Shown: positions 42,958 through 53,973, numbered from the stretch's first letter. The stretch is 64,000 nucleotides of DNA from Lepas anatifera (GCA_034440635.1 JAOTON010002266.1:186001-250000), one strand, 5' to 3'. Made by a program: numbers and translations. Notes: a model not told the origin generated them from the sequence alone.

Positions 42958-44130
42958 TTGTCATAAATTCTGACACTTGCACGATGAACATTTTGTAAAG
43001 ACAAGGCAATATGATTGCCAGCAACCGATTACAAAAGCAATCACTATGTTTGCGGCGTTAAACATAAGGCTGTGCTACCGCAGTGGTCAAAAACCGTCTA
43101 CATACCTACCTTAGGTGCTAAATATTTGGAAGTTATAGCAAAAACGCATTTTTTTGTATCGAAAGATATTTTATGAAGAAAAATATTGAGGTGTCTAAAG
43201 GGGCAATTTCAACTGCGAAAAGGTCAAGCTAAAGGCCAAAGAAAAGGTCAAACAAATTAAAAGTCACAAATTTTCAAATTTTGAAATTTTATTTTTTTTC
43301 AAAATAAGGTATAATTCAAGACGAGTTCAATGATATACAAAACTTGTTAATCAGGCTATGCGTTCTTGAGTTATGAAGCATCAAAGATGAGTCTACAAGG
43401 TGACCTCCTGAAAATGCCTCGGGCTATAACTCGGTCACCGTTGGTCGGAGGGGGCTAAGATTCTCACAGGCGTGTTTCTGGCCCAAAACTACCACGGGGA
43501 CAAAGTTTCAGATTTTTTCTAGACATGGTGGTGTCAAATTGAAATATTTTTGGTCGTTTTGTCCTGGAATGCCCCCCCTGTCAATGCGCGTGTTAAGGTT
43601 TTCGGCCATTACATCTGAACAAGTATAGATAGAGCAAAACGACTTGAACTATATGAGTCCTTGCAGGAAGCCGAATCGAATGATATATAATTTGACCTTG
43701 CTAGGTCAAATCAAGGATTTGACTTGACCTGAGGTCAGGTCAAGGTCTAATTATATAAAATGAATATCATTAAAACTGCAAAGACAAGGCCAATCTAATG
43801 CAGCTAAAACAAACTATCACAATTCGTTACTGAGTTATTCAGTCAAAACCATTTTTCCCATGTATTTCCAAAGAAGAGGTTATGGCTCGTATCTGACCTT
43901 AGGTCATCGATATAAAAAACACCGGAACATATTTAAGAGAACTCGATGGGCCCATTATGTGATATGAGTTTCAATCGGATAAATTTACCCTGTTCTGACT
44001 TATGCTATCTTAATTTTTTTTAGGTCAGGTCACTTGGCCTGTTCTGGTGACCTGATCTGAGATAACCTAACCTTAAAATTTTTACAGAAGCGGGTACCCG
44101 CCCCCCCCTCCCCGTCAATGCACGTGTTAA

Positions 44131-44169
44131 GAAAGGCCCGGGCTCAAGGCCCGGCGGCTTCCCTAAAGA
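44131..44169 (+). mobile_element. SINE (type 2), left piece, split by E2
   Basis: GGGCTCAAGGCCCGGCGGCTTCCCT contains a degenerate B box (44141-44151) and matches the type 2 SINE up to the position where E2 starts. The rest of the SINE continues at 48006. Confidence 0.7.
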
Positions 44170-44399
44170 AGGGCACTCCATGACAAATCGACAAATCAAT
44201 ATGTTGAAATAACACCCTCATATCTCAGATTTTCATGAAAATCTGGGACTAGGGTTCTCAGTGGCGCTGAAAACGACTGTGGTATTTTTAGTCTCCTCCG
44301 GATAATCGGTTTCGGAGTTATAGCCTCGGGCAATCCAGCATCGGACGCGTGCATCGGACTTTTCGCTTCAGTTTTTAGCCATTTAAATTAAAGGTGTTC

Positions 44400-45370
44400 C
44401 TTCAAGAAGTTACATGAAAATAATAACAAAAGTCGGAACAATAAAAATATGTAAGTTTAATTATATTAATTGGCACGAATATGTATAAAATATAATTCCA
44501 AACTTTTGGAAAGATAAGCGTACATATTTCCTATGTTTTTATCGACTTCAAAACAACTTCATGTGAAAGATCATTGCTTAAACTACATATAACGCCAATA
44601 AAAAGAATGGCGACTACAGAGCAAAATCAGTAACGAGCACCGCAGACCAAGCCCAACACCGTCGCCGGCCACTCAGACTGCAGTCGGCACGCCGCATAGA
44701 CGCGTCCGGTTGGAAGTGGGGTAACGGGGAGGGGAGAGCTGAGCAAGACTGCGCTTCGGTGACATTGAGAATGAACTAGATGTGGTGTGGAGACTACTAT
44801 TGTTAACATAAAAATTTGAGCCGTTCCGAAAAAAAACTGAACTTATTACCGGAACATTCGGAACAATTCCTGATGCAATTTGGTGGAAAATGTAGTGGGA
44901 GGATTATGCGTCAGAAGCCGATTAGTACTGCTGTCTTAGGTTTGTTTTAAATAGTTTTGTTTTTCTACCCATACCCTAAAACATTGCATGTATCCCAGTT
45001 TAATTTATATTAGAAGCCACACATCACAAACAAAAAGCAGCATAGCGGCCACGCCGACAATTGCTTTTCGAACATATAAGATTAAGACATGCTGATTTAT
45101 TTAAGATCTGACCCACGGATCGGAAGAACGACTCCATCACATGGTACTATTGAACTTCACAGATTCAATTTGAAACTCGAACCTTCTGTCCCTCATCATT
45201 CGAGAGCCCATGGACAATACCGGTCTTTGAATTAACCGGTGCGGACTTGTGAATCTTCAATGTTCCTTCTCCCGCGGCTGCCTTATTGAAGCGTTTTCTG
45301 AGCTCAGGAGCTAATTTGAGTACTTTTGTTGAAGAATTTTGGGAAGAGAGATCGAGGCAAGCAATTTGCC
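44400..45370. other. Interior of E2, no gene seen
   Basis: AT-rich then mixed sequence with short frames only. The 60-codon minus frame near 44627 and the start of the 45165-45440 frame have no recognisable domain. Confidence 0.35.
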
Positions 45371-45735
45371 GCCCCGGTAGCTCAGTTGGTAGAGCGTTGG
45401 GCTCCAGCCCGCTGCTCAGAAGCATGCAGTGGTAGTGCATGTCCAGGCTTGGGATCGGTTCCCCTGAGACGCTCCGGCGCTCAATAGTTTACCCGACGTA
45501 CAGATCGGCTGGCAACTGACTGGCGATAGGGTGACCTGAGCGGGGGCAGCCGTCCCTGTGCTTTGTGGGACGTTAAACTTTGGCTTCTAAATCAACCCTT
45601 CCTTGTGGGAGTTTCTCGTTCGGGTGGTGGGGTCAGGGTCTCCGTGACAAGTCCATTGATGACTTAAGTGAGACTCCGACTCCAACAGTCGAACTGAGAA
45701 CAACTTGGACAAAATTTATAAAAAAAATGGAACAT
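45371..45735 (+). mobile_element. tRNA-derived SINE, type 1 head and type 1 tail
   Basis: GCCCCGGTAGCTCAGTTGG is a tRNA-like start with a perfect A box (TAGCTCAGTTGG, 45378-45389). About 65 nt later GGGATCGGTTCCCCTGAG is a degenerate B box. The body continues with CGGCGCTCAATAG, GACTGGCGATAGGG, TTGTGGGACGTTAAAC and CTGAGAACAACTTGGACAAAATTTATAAAAAA. A second, truncated copy is at 42555. The 68-codon frame within it is not a gene. Confidence 0.85.
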
Positions 45736-45835
45736 TGCTTTCCGTGTCCCCTTCCAAGCATGTTTGCTGAAATCGTAAGGGGATAGGTAACCCTCCTGCC
45801 AGTAAAGGTGGCCCGGGGCCTCATACCAGCGAGTG

Positions 45836-46747
45836 TTAACAAGCACACTTGAGGGGAGCCTCGGAGGCCCCCGCCTATTTTTTCTAGGTGGCCGGAGAAC
45901 CCTTCGTGGCCAAAAAATGTTATTTCGCTGCTTTTGAGAATATTCAATGGCACGTCGATTGATCAAATAACCTTGAAAATCGACCCCAATTTTGTAATTA
46001 TAGGCTTTCAAAGTTAAACCCTTTATTTTGAGATCGCTGCAATCGCGCGGTTGCACCAGTTCGCGTGTATCAAAGACCAACTGGCAACGTTATAGCGCCA
46101 TGTAAAACGAGATTATATGTCAATTTCACCCCTCCTGAAGGTCAAGGTCACATTTCAAGGGCATACCAGCATTCTCAAAGTCATTGGCCCGATGCTTACG
46201 GGCGCATGGCGTTACCCAGTATGACGTATATTATGCTAAGACGTCATAGTTAAGATAACTCAATGCAATAGGTCAAGGTCACAGGTCAAATTAAAATGTC
46301 ATGGGCAAAGGTCAATGCTCATTTCCCGTCCAACGGTTGCTATGGTGCTAGTCATGGTGTAAATAAGTTAAATATGTCATATTGTGACGTCATATGTCAA
46401 CGACCTTGAATGACATTACCCTCAAAAATTAGGTTTACAATTCTAGGGACGTTCTCGCTATGACATTGTTCTGTTTTTTTAGTGCATTCTGGACTTATTT
46501 CAGCTTAATCACGGCATTTCCGGATGAATACCCAGCACGGCTAATACTTGACCTTTATGACCTCGTTTGAACTTGACGATACTCACCTAGGTCAATTAAG
46601 ATCAGTCATAATATAGATTTCAATAGTTCCCACCGAGTCCCCAACCGGAGTTTTTCTAAGCCTCCTAGTTTCTGAGAGCTCAGGGGCCCACCAGTCCCCC
46701 CCTCCAGTGCCCGTAAGTGTCGGACGCCTCTCCAGTGCGGGTGTTAA
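45836..46747 (+). mobile_element. Family C TTAA element (C2), complete
   Basis: A 912-bp copy from TTAACAAGCACACTTGAGG to CCAGTGCGGGTGTTAA. It aligns with C1 on both sides of A1, serving as the empty site. It contains AGGTCAAGGTCACA repeats (46138-46152, 46270-46312), a TGACGTCA word (46385-46392) and TTGACC/AGGTCA pairs near 46550-46600. The right part matches C3 (63115-63360). Non-coding. Confidence 0.8.
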
Positions 46748-47740
46748 GGAATGGGACATTAATTAAAATGTATTGTTTTAAATACATCCTTACCCTCCTT
46801 GCCGACCAATTCCACCATTGACACCTTTTTCGTGACCAGAGACGTTTGCTAATTGCAGCGACGGCGGGCCGCGCTGGCGCACGAACCTCACAAAAGTGGG
46901 GATCGGGACGTTTGGGAGCTCAGATCTCGCTTTCTGTTCATGTCTCCATTCTTTTTATTACTGAATCTTGTAGAGAAAATTATGAAGAGTAATGTGAGCT
47001 TTAAAAAGTTTAAAATAAGTCATAGGAAAATAGTTCTTATAGATTTGGAAAAACTTAAAGTATAATATATTTAAAATACAATTTTTTGAATTATGTTTCT
47101 TAAATTGAGCCAGAATTCGGTCCTTAAGATACCTGGGTGTTTGGATGATATTTTTCAATGTTGTAGTACCGAAACCTTCAATCTGTCCAAACTTCTTTTA
47201 ATGGTAATTGTGGACATTTTTCAATAACATGTTTTATTTGATAATATTTTCCCGTCTTAAATAATTGGGGTGCAAAAACATACTATATCCCCGGTTTGTT
47301 GGAAACGGAACTGGCACACAAAAACTTTCGATGGACGTGAGCATGCACATAGGTGTTTGTACATGTTTAAACTTTTGGTTCAGTCCTATGGTCTTGGCCA
47401 CTTTCTATGAATCACTGATGGGCGGAGACGCGCAAAGACCCACTCCCCACCGGGACGTGACCTGGGGATTGCGTTGGACGGGGCTTCCTAGTTTGGAGGC
47501 TTTAGAATTAATTTGGGCAATGGGTGTGGACTGTGATCTACCGCGGCGATGTGGTTTGGTGTCATTGGTGAACTTGTCACGGATGGCGCGTGATTTGTCG
47601 AACATTTTCGATAAGGCAAATGACGTATTTTACTCATTTTGGACTATTTTTGAAGTGAAAATATCAAACTATAAATATATAATCGTATGTCCAATTCACT
47701 TTGATTGATATGTAATATACCACAAACTTTACTAAGCATA
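46748..47740. other. Interior of E2, possible old LINE scrap
   Basis: A KYLGVWM-like reading at about 47127-47145 recalls the post-catalytic LINE motif, but nothing around it supports a reverse transcriptase. A 147-codon plus frame (47265-47708) has no domain I know. Confidence 0.3.
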
Positions 47741-48005
47741 GATATTAAAATATTTTTTTGAAAACCCTGTAGATCAAGTTTTTATGGCATTTGTAGCAGC
47801 ATACAGGTAAAATTTCGTCTTTGAAAAAGACATGCAAGTGCGTATGGTCGAAATGCCTGAGGCTATAATTTTCAAACCGTAAGTCAAGGAGGAAAATGAA
47901 TACGAAAATCGTCATCAGCTCCATCAATAGCCCCCTGACAAAAAATAGACCGAAATCTGCGACATGAGGGTGTTATCGACTTGTCGTTTTGTCGTGGAAT
48001 GCCCC

Positions 48006-48119
48006 AACAAGGATTAAGATGGCTCCCAAGAAATCCTTCCAACAGAGAAAGAGTCGGCGACGCCATATGAACCTGGAAGTTGGTGCGTCGATAAGCCCCA
48101 AAAATAATTACTATAATAA
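48006..48119 (+). mobile_element. SINE (type 2), right piece, split by E2
   Basis: AACAAGGATTAAGATGGCTCCC...CCAACAGAGAAAGAGTCGGCGACGCC...GTTGGTGCGTCGATAAGCCCC with an ATT-rich end completes the SINE begun at 44131. Its ATT tail abuts the TTAA of B1. Confidence 0.75.
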
Positions 48120-48389
48120 TTAACACGCGCCCCGCTGGGGGCGAAATTCGCCCTCCTCCTGGTTTTCCCTCCTGGTTTGTTTTAACGCAAACACGAAGAA
48201 ATGCAGAACAACGAAACTCACAGTACCTTATTTCCGATCAATTTTACCCACCTGACCAAATTTTTTAGGTAAGGTCATGTCAGGTCAAGGAGCTATTCAA
48301 GGTCAAGTGACCCGACCTCCAAACCTAAAGTGAAGAGTTTGAATCGGCGCCTAGGGAATCATTAGCGAACCTCTCATTTTAAAAATTTT

Positions 48390-48422
<33 letters not shown>

Positions 48423-49159
48423 TTTTTTTTTTGAATTTCGATATTGTTGACCTAAGGTGGGGTCAATTTTTTGGTCACCCCATTATAAGTCTATGGCAAA
48501 AAAATAGAATGGGCTCGTTTTCATTAAATACTGGATAGATAGAGCTGAAAATCCTCAAAATGTCTATACTTACCACGATCTTGACCATAAAGATGAGTTT
48601 TTCAGCATCTGACCTCTCAAAGGTCATGTCAGGTCACAGGAGCATAGAGTGATTGCTTTGCCAATAGCTTCTCACTGAATTGAGATAAAGCTATTATTTT
48701 GCTTGCATTGTGCTTATATTGTCACGGGGAGTCGATTGATATGCAGCATGACCATACCAGGTCACTCTGTAACCCTGACCTAGCTAGAGGTCAGGTCACT
48801 TTCACTTTTTTACCTAGCAAGCTCATATTATACATCATTCGATTTGCTGCGATGAGAGGAATCCAATGATGTATAAATATTTGCTCTAGCTTCGCTGAGT
48901 ACATATCTAGAGAGAGAAACGTACACTGCTCTGTTGTTAGCCTATGGAATGGAACCTTCTTTGACCTATGCTGACCCCAATATTGACCTGCCATAAAAAT
49001 TATTCGTGTAAAATCTCTTCGTCTTGCCACGAGCTTTCCAACACTGCCCGCAATTTTCCTTTAGCTTTCGTGGGGAGTGAGATACGGAGGGAGGGGGCGA
49101 AAAATGCCCCCACCCAGCGGGTTGCGTCATGCCAGGGACCCCAGCGCTTCGCGTGTTAA
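48120..49159 (+). mobile_element. Family B TTAA element (B1), complete
   Basis: A 1040-bp element from TTAACACGCGCCCCGCTGGG (48120) to CCCAGCG-CTTCGCGTGTTAA (49156-49159). GGTCA/TGACC words are frequent. The core shows the ATTTCGATATTGTTGACCTAAGG and CACCATTGG-like blocks shared with A and G. A 25-A run joined to an 11-T run is at 48397-48432. It sits in the ATT tail of the SINE ending at 48119. Non-coding. Confidence 0.85.
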
Positions 49160-49633
49160 GGAAGATTTTTGGCTTTTGAGGCTTTGTGTCGCGCTCCCCG
49201 GATTTATCCTGAATTTAAAACATGTTATGACCTCAGTTCGGCTTTTATAGCCTTTGGTAATCTCTTGTGGCATTTCAAACGTGTTTAAGCTTGACCTATG
49301 GTAATCTCTCAGTGAATTTTGCTCACTGTACTCATTATTTTAGCTCTTTTATAATGAAGAAGCTTTAGGCACTAAAACATATCATTGGTGATTTTTATTG
49401 GTGCATTGCATTGCATTGCATGGGACTGGTTCAGAGTTCAAAATAGGGTAATTGCGGGTAAGAATACGCAGGAGATAAGAGTACGCAGCAGCTGTTTTGG
49501 TTACTTAGCAACTACTGAGATGGTGTATACCCTGATAAAAAAAGCGGAGTCAGTGCCTAGGGTGCACACCAAAACTCAATGTGCTCCTGTTCTTTCCGTG
49601 GGAGTACAGTGCAAAGTAAGTTTCTGAGCATCC
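49160..49633. other. Unassigned sequence
   Basis: Contains a four-fold GCATT run (49406-49427) and two AAGA(G/A)TACGCAG words (49460-49490). No gene. Confidence 0.35.
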
Positions 49634-49789
49634 TTAACCCCCGGCGCCCCCTGTGTGGGGGCGCGCGAAGTGTTTTGGGGCCAATTAGAAACGACAATTT
49701 GTCTCCGGGCTTTGGAGTTTATTTGCCCGGGGATATATTATTTACCTTGTTTACCTACCGGACCACCCGCCTTCCCCCGGGGCGGTTAA
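49634..49789. mobile_element. Short TTAA element (family I)
   Basis: 156 bp from TTAACCCCCGGCGCCCCC to TTCCCCCGGGGCGGTTAA. The ends are GC-rich and roughly inverted. A single copy in the window, so the family status is inferred from its ends only. Confidence 0.45.
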
Positions 49790-50852
49790 AGTAGTATTTC
49801 TTAACTGGGTAAACTTGTAGACCATGCTTCTATAATCAAAAGTATTTAATTACGGTCGGTCATCTGTAAGAAAGCTGAGCTAGGAGTGTGCTCGAGGACC
49901 GGAGCTCACGCTAAAATGCCTGTCAACATGTTTATGAATACTTTTTCCCAAGGGAGCATGACCGGCAAGAGTACGCAGTAGACCATTGGGCAAGAGTGCG
50001 CATGCTTAAGAGATAGGAAAATTTAATTTTCGCTCGGAACAGAGTCCGTAATTCATATTTGGAAAACCATACGTTGCAACATTGTTCTTGTATATTCAGA
50101 ACGATACAAAATCATACAAGCGCCTTGTTTGGCGACAAAAAACTTCACGACATGGCCTATGCACCTAAAGCACAGCGGGGCATCAATGCGTGCTCCAGCC
50201 TCCTCTTGTGCGTACTCTTACCGACCCACTCCGGCAAGAGCACGTGACTTTTTATTTTTGATGGACTCGTGACGAGTTCCTTTCAGAGATATCGAGTTGA
50301 AACATGGACCATACATAGACAATTCTTCAGGCTAAAGAACCATATAATGTTAGACATATAGAAGAAAAGTGCAAGCCCGTAGAAAGTTAAGTCCGTACTC
50401 TTACACGGACTCCCCCTACTCCTTAGAAGGGAAAGTAATTAGTTCAAGTGTCCACATCATTTAAATGGACTATTCACAAGTCATTCTTAATTATTTACGC
50501 TAATTTAATGAGCTTCTACTCATCTGTCACTGCCTACACCCCCCTTCAAGGTCAAATTAGTTATAAGGTCGAAAAAGTCAAGTCGGTATTGGGATAAAAA
50601 CGTCTTGTTCAGTGTCCTTCACATGCAAATTGAATATTCGTAACAGATTTTGCATTATTTACGCCAAGTGCCTGCTTCATCATCTGTTATTGCTTACACC
50701 CCCTTCAAGGTCAAATAAGGTCAAATTTCTATAAGTTCAAGTCCATATAATGTGCAAAGTTACTACACTTCGTGACCCATTCCTTGAAATAAGCTCCGCC
50801 CTTCCTTCTGCGACATTAAAGTAAACACCCCTCCCGCAAAGTTCTCCCTCAC
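49790..50852. repeat. Unassigned DNA with diverged duplication and ACGCAG words
   Basis: A segment with ATTTACGC-AA-T, CATCTGTxA-TGC-TACACCCCC and TTCAAGGTCAAAT occurs near 50490-50560 and 50655-50725, about 175 bp apart. AAGAGTACGCAGTAG, AAGAGTGCGCATG and, inverted, TGCGTACTCTTACCGAC and CCGTACTCTTACACGG recur at 49966-50410. No gene. Confidence 0.4.
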
Positions 50853-52058
50853 CAGCGGCGTAGCCAAGGGGGGGTCCCTGGGGTCCGCGGACCCCCCTTG
50901 GGCTGACCTTATACACTGGAAAACACGAACATTGGTCTCAGGGGGCCCCCTGAGCTTGGTCTCAGGGGGCCCCCGAGGTTGGTCTCAAGGGACCTCCGAG
51001 CTTGGTCTCAGGGGCCCCCAAGCTTGGTCTTACGGCCCCTCTGATCTTGGTCTCAGGGGGCCCCCTGAGCTTGGTCTCAGGGGGCCCTGAGCTTTGTCTC
51101 AGGGGGCCCCCGAGCTTGGTCTCAAGGGACCTCCGAACTTGGTCTCAGAGGCCCCCGAGCTTGGTTTCAGGAGGCCCTCCGAGCTTGGTCTCAGGGCCCC
51201 TGAGCTTGGTTCAGGGCGAGCTCGGTCTCAGGGGCCCCGAGCTTGGTCTCAGGGGCCCCCGAGCTTGGTCTCACGGGCTTTCCGAGCCTGGTCTCAGGGG
51301 CCCCCGATCATCGGTATCGAGGGCTCCAGAGTACCAAACATGGATTTCGGGGGGCCCCTGAGCTTGGTCTCAGGGGCCCCGAGCTTAATCTCACGGGCCT
51401 TTCGATCTTGGTCTCAGAGGCCCCCGAGCTTGGTCTCAGGGGTCCCCGGGCTACCTCGGTCTCAAGGGCCCCTGAGCTTGGTCTCAGGGCCCCCTCCCGA
51501 GCTTTAGTCTCACAGGCCTTTCGATCTTGGTCTCAGGGGGCCCCGAGCTTGGTCTCACGGACCTTTCGATCTTGGTCTTAGGGGGCTCCAGAGCTGGTCT
51601 CAGGGATCCCCCGAGCATTGGTATCGATGGCTCCGGAGCACCGAACATTGATCTCGGGAAGTGGGGGGGGGGGACAATATTGATCTCGGCGCCCCCCCCC
51701 GACTATCGATATCGAGGGGACTTATGAGCGAGGCACGAGTATTGGCCCCATGGGACCCAGAGTTTGGTCTCAGGGGCCCAGGCTTGGGCTCAGGGTCCAC
51801 GAGCATTGGTATCGAGGGGCTCCAGAGTACCGATCATTAGTCTCGGGGGGGACTCCGAATGTTGATCTGGTTGCCCTCCACCCAACAACGGTGTCGAGTT
51901 ACTCCTGAGAAAAGCGCAAGCATGGGCCTAAGGGTGCCCCAGAACCTGATCTAATTGGAACCCCGAGCTTGGTCTTGGAGCCGCGCAAGGGATTGGGGAA
52001 GCAATGCTTTCAGGGGTCTCCAAGTGCTGATCTCGGCGGGCCCCCAAATGTGTGGATG
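50853..52058 (+). repeat. Leader plus GGTCTCAGGGGCCCC array, unit 1
   Basis: A conserved leader, CAGCGGCGTAGCCAAGGGGG then GGTCCGCGGACCCCCCTTGGGC, is followed from about 50930 by about 35 degenerate units of GAGCTTGGTCTCAGGGGCCCCC (22-27 bp). Longer variants contain GGTATCGAGGGCTCCAGAGTACC (51310, 51617, 51807). Frames through it are repeat-borne. Confidence 0.85.
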
Positions 52059-53600
52059 CAGTGGCGTAGCCAAGGGGTTCTAGGAGTCCGAGGACCCCCT
52101 TTGGGCCAATCTGAACCACTGCAAAGCATTCTCTGATCACGGGGCCCCCAGAATCAGTCTCAGAAGCCCCTGAACATTCGTCCCGAGTCGGCCTCAGGGC
52201 CCCGCCCTGAGGGTCAGTCTCAGGACCCCCAAAAGTTTATTTCAGGGGGTCCCTGAGAGTCAGTCTCAGGGGATCCCGAAAGTTGGTCTCAGGGGCCCCG
52301 AGAGTCGGTCTTAGGGGGCCGAGCTCGTCCCAGGGTCCCCCAGAGAGTGGTTCTCAGGGCCCCGCGACAGTCTATTTCAGGGGGGCTCCTATGAGAGTCA
52401 GTCTCAGCGAACCCCAAGAGTCGGTCAAGGGGACCCCCCGAGAGTCAGTCTTAGAGGATCCCCGATATTCGGTCCCATAGTCTTACGGGCGTCTCTCTCA
52501 GGAGTCAATGTTTACTTTCAGGTGGTCCAGAGAGATAATCTGGGGGTCCGAGAATTAGTCTCATTTGATCCGCAGAGTGCTGATCTCAGGAGGCCCCCGA
52601 GGGGTTATCTTGGGAACCCTCGAGATTTAGCCTGAGGCTGTGCCCCCGCCCCCTCCTAGTTGTTGCATAAGAGGCCCCGAAAGTCAATCTCAGGGAGCAC
52701 CTAAAAGTTAGTCTCAGAGTGCTCCGGGAGCTAGTCTCCGGTTCGTCCAAGAGCTAATTTTGGGGCTTTGAGAGTAATTCCCAGAGGTGCTCTCGAATTT
52801 TGGTCTCACGACCCCGAGTTAGCCTTAGGCCTCTGAGGGCTAATCTGGACTTCCGAGAGGCAGTCTCAGGAGTGCCGTGGCAAATACTCAGTCTCAGGGG
52901 TGCTTCCACGCCTCCCTCCTCGAGTGTTAGTCTCAGGGGGCGCCCCAGGGTTAGTCTCAGAGGGCTGTCGGAAGTCATTCCCAGCCCCTCGCCCCACCCC
53001 AGAGACAGCCTGAGGGGACCCCCCAGAGCTAATCTGGATGGCCCTGAGAGTCAGTCTCAGCCCCCCTCCCCCAGAGTAAATCTGGCGGGCCCGATAAATA
53101 GGCCCAGAGGTGCTGCCGATAACTAATCTAAGGAGCCCCGAGAGATTCTCAGGAGTCCACAATTTTGGTCAAGAGGCGCCGTGAATCAGTATCAGAGACT
53201 CCCTGAGATCTAATCGGGAGAGGGGCGGGAAATTAACCTTGTGAGTAGCGCCAAGTATTGGTCTTAGGCGGCCCCAGAGTTAGTCTCAGGTCCCCCAAGA
53301 ACTGACCTCGGAAGCCCGAGTTATTTTCAGAGGACCTTTCAGTTCTAGTGTAAGGAGGGCCGGAGAGCTAATCTCAGAGATCCGACAATTAGTCTCACGA
53401 GGTCTCCAGGAGTTAGTCTCAGGGGTCCTTTCCTTCCTCCCCCTCCTCTCAAAGTTATCCTCATGGCCCCACGAGAGTAAGTTCCAGGGAGTTCCAGTAG
53501 GTAGTCTCATGGTACCTCCAAATGCTGGTTTTGGGTGGCGTAAGTACTGATTTGCGGGAAAAGTGTTGTTTTCGGGGGTCCCAGATACTGGTTTCGGCGT
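52059..53600 (+). repeat. Leader plus array, unit 2 (degenerate)
   Basis: A second leader, CAGTGGCGTAGCCAAGGGG then AGTCCGAGGACCCCCTTTGGGCC, precedes units such as GAGAGTCAGTCTCAGGGG that decay steadily towards 53600. The order leader then array is the same as in unit 1. Confidence 0.8.
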
Positions 53601-53971
53601 CGTGTCAAGTGCTAGGCCTCTTGAGATCTCCGCTCGACCCAGGGGTCAGGGGGAGGCGGTGGGTGATGGTCCTGGATGGCTTAACACTGGCATAGCAATA
53701 CAAGCCCTGTACAAAGCCTATCAGAGACCTAAAGTCCAAGGAAGTACTCACCTCCCCAAGCCCCCGGGACCTCCAACCAATGGCTAGGGAAGAGTAAGTG
53801 AGCGGTTTCATCAGTAGGACCGTCCATGGAATAGGTTTTATATAGAATCTGTTGCACACTCATATCCTTTTTATTGAGCGTCCTTTTTCTTTCAATTTCT
53901 TTTATATTTTAGAATACAATCCAGAGATATCGCTTGAGATCCTAGGCTCAAAGAAGATTTTCGAAAATATA

Positions 53972-53973
<2 letters not shown>
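53601..53973. other. Unassigned sequence
   Basis: No recognisable gene; grades out of the array. Confidence 0.3.

Larger units (their letters stand above)
40722..43575. mobile_element. Foldback element E1, inserted in A5, carrying F
   Basis: Two inverted arms of about 620 bp, 40722-41344 and 42954-43575. They begin GGGGCATTCCA and end TGGAATGCCCC and pair along their whole length at moderate identity. Without F the arms meet at a central TTAA (TGAGAATTAATTGTCA region). CCCT flanks both sides (40718-40721, 43576-43579), a possible 4-bp target duplication. The arms contain GGTCA words but no gene. A relative is E2 at 44170-48005. Confidence 0.85.
39897..43596 (-). mobile_element. Family A element A5 (reverse), inserted in A4, carrying E1
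   Basis: Starts TTAACGTGTGCATTGACGG and follows family A in reverse to GGTGGCTCAGACCCC (40720). The last 18 bp of the expected end (TGTCAATGCGCGTGTTAA) appear only at 43579-43596, after foldback E1. The element is otherwise full length (about 0.84 kb without E1). Its own target duplication is TTAA. Confidence 0.85.
39679..44130 (+). mobile_element. Family A element A4, carrying a 3.7-kb nested insertion
   Basis: The left part (39679-39896) matches A1 from its inverted end to ...GGGATAACACGTAAA. The right part (43597-44130) resumes at GGTTTTCGGCCATTACATC and runs to CACGTGTTAA. In A1-A3 these two sequences are adjacent. TTAA lies at both junctions (39897-39900, 43593-43596). Outer TTAA copies are at 39679-39682 and 44127-44130. 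Confidence 0.87.
44170..48005. mobile_element. E-family element E2, 3.8 kb, inserted in a SINE
   Basis: Ends read (A)GGGCACTCCATGACAAATCG and CGTTTTGTCGTGGAATGCCCC, inverted relative to each other. The similarity continues through AACACCCTCAT and GTTATAGCCTC-GGCA for about 170-200 bp. The ends match E1. AAGA (44166-44169) and AACA (48006-48009) flank it, a diverged 4-bp duplication; removing the element restores the SINE CTTCCCT-AAACAAGG junction. It carries a type 1 SINE (45371) and C2 (45836). No transposase-like frame was found inside. Confidence 0.75.

Noticed and set aside
45371..45443. Functional tRNA gene with A box
   Set aside because: The A box is perfect but the anticodon arm and acceptor do not fold as a tRNA, the B box is degenerate, and the copy continues into a SINE body.
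45836..46747. Calling the TTAA families piggyBac with certainty
   Set aside because: TTAA duplication fits, but the ends of A, B and C start CACGCGC and no transposase is visible, so the superfamily remains open.
46958..47160. Reverse transcriptase fragment suggested by a YLGVWM reading
   Set aside because: A six-residue match alone is weak. No catalytic box, GVPQG or zinc motif is found nearby in any frame.
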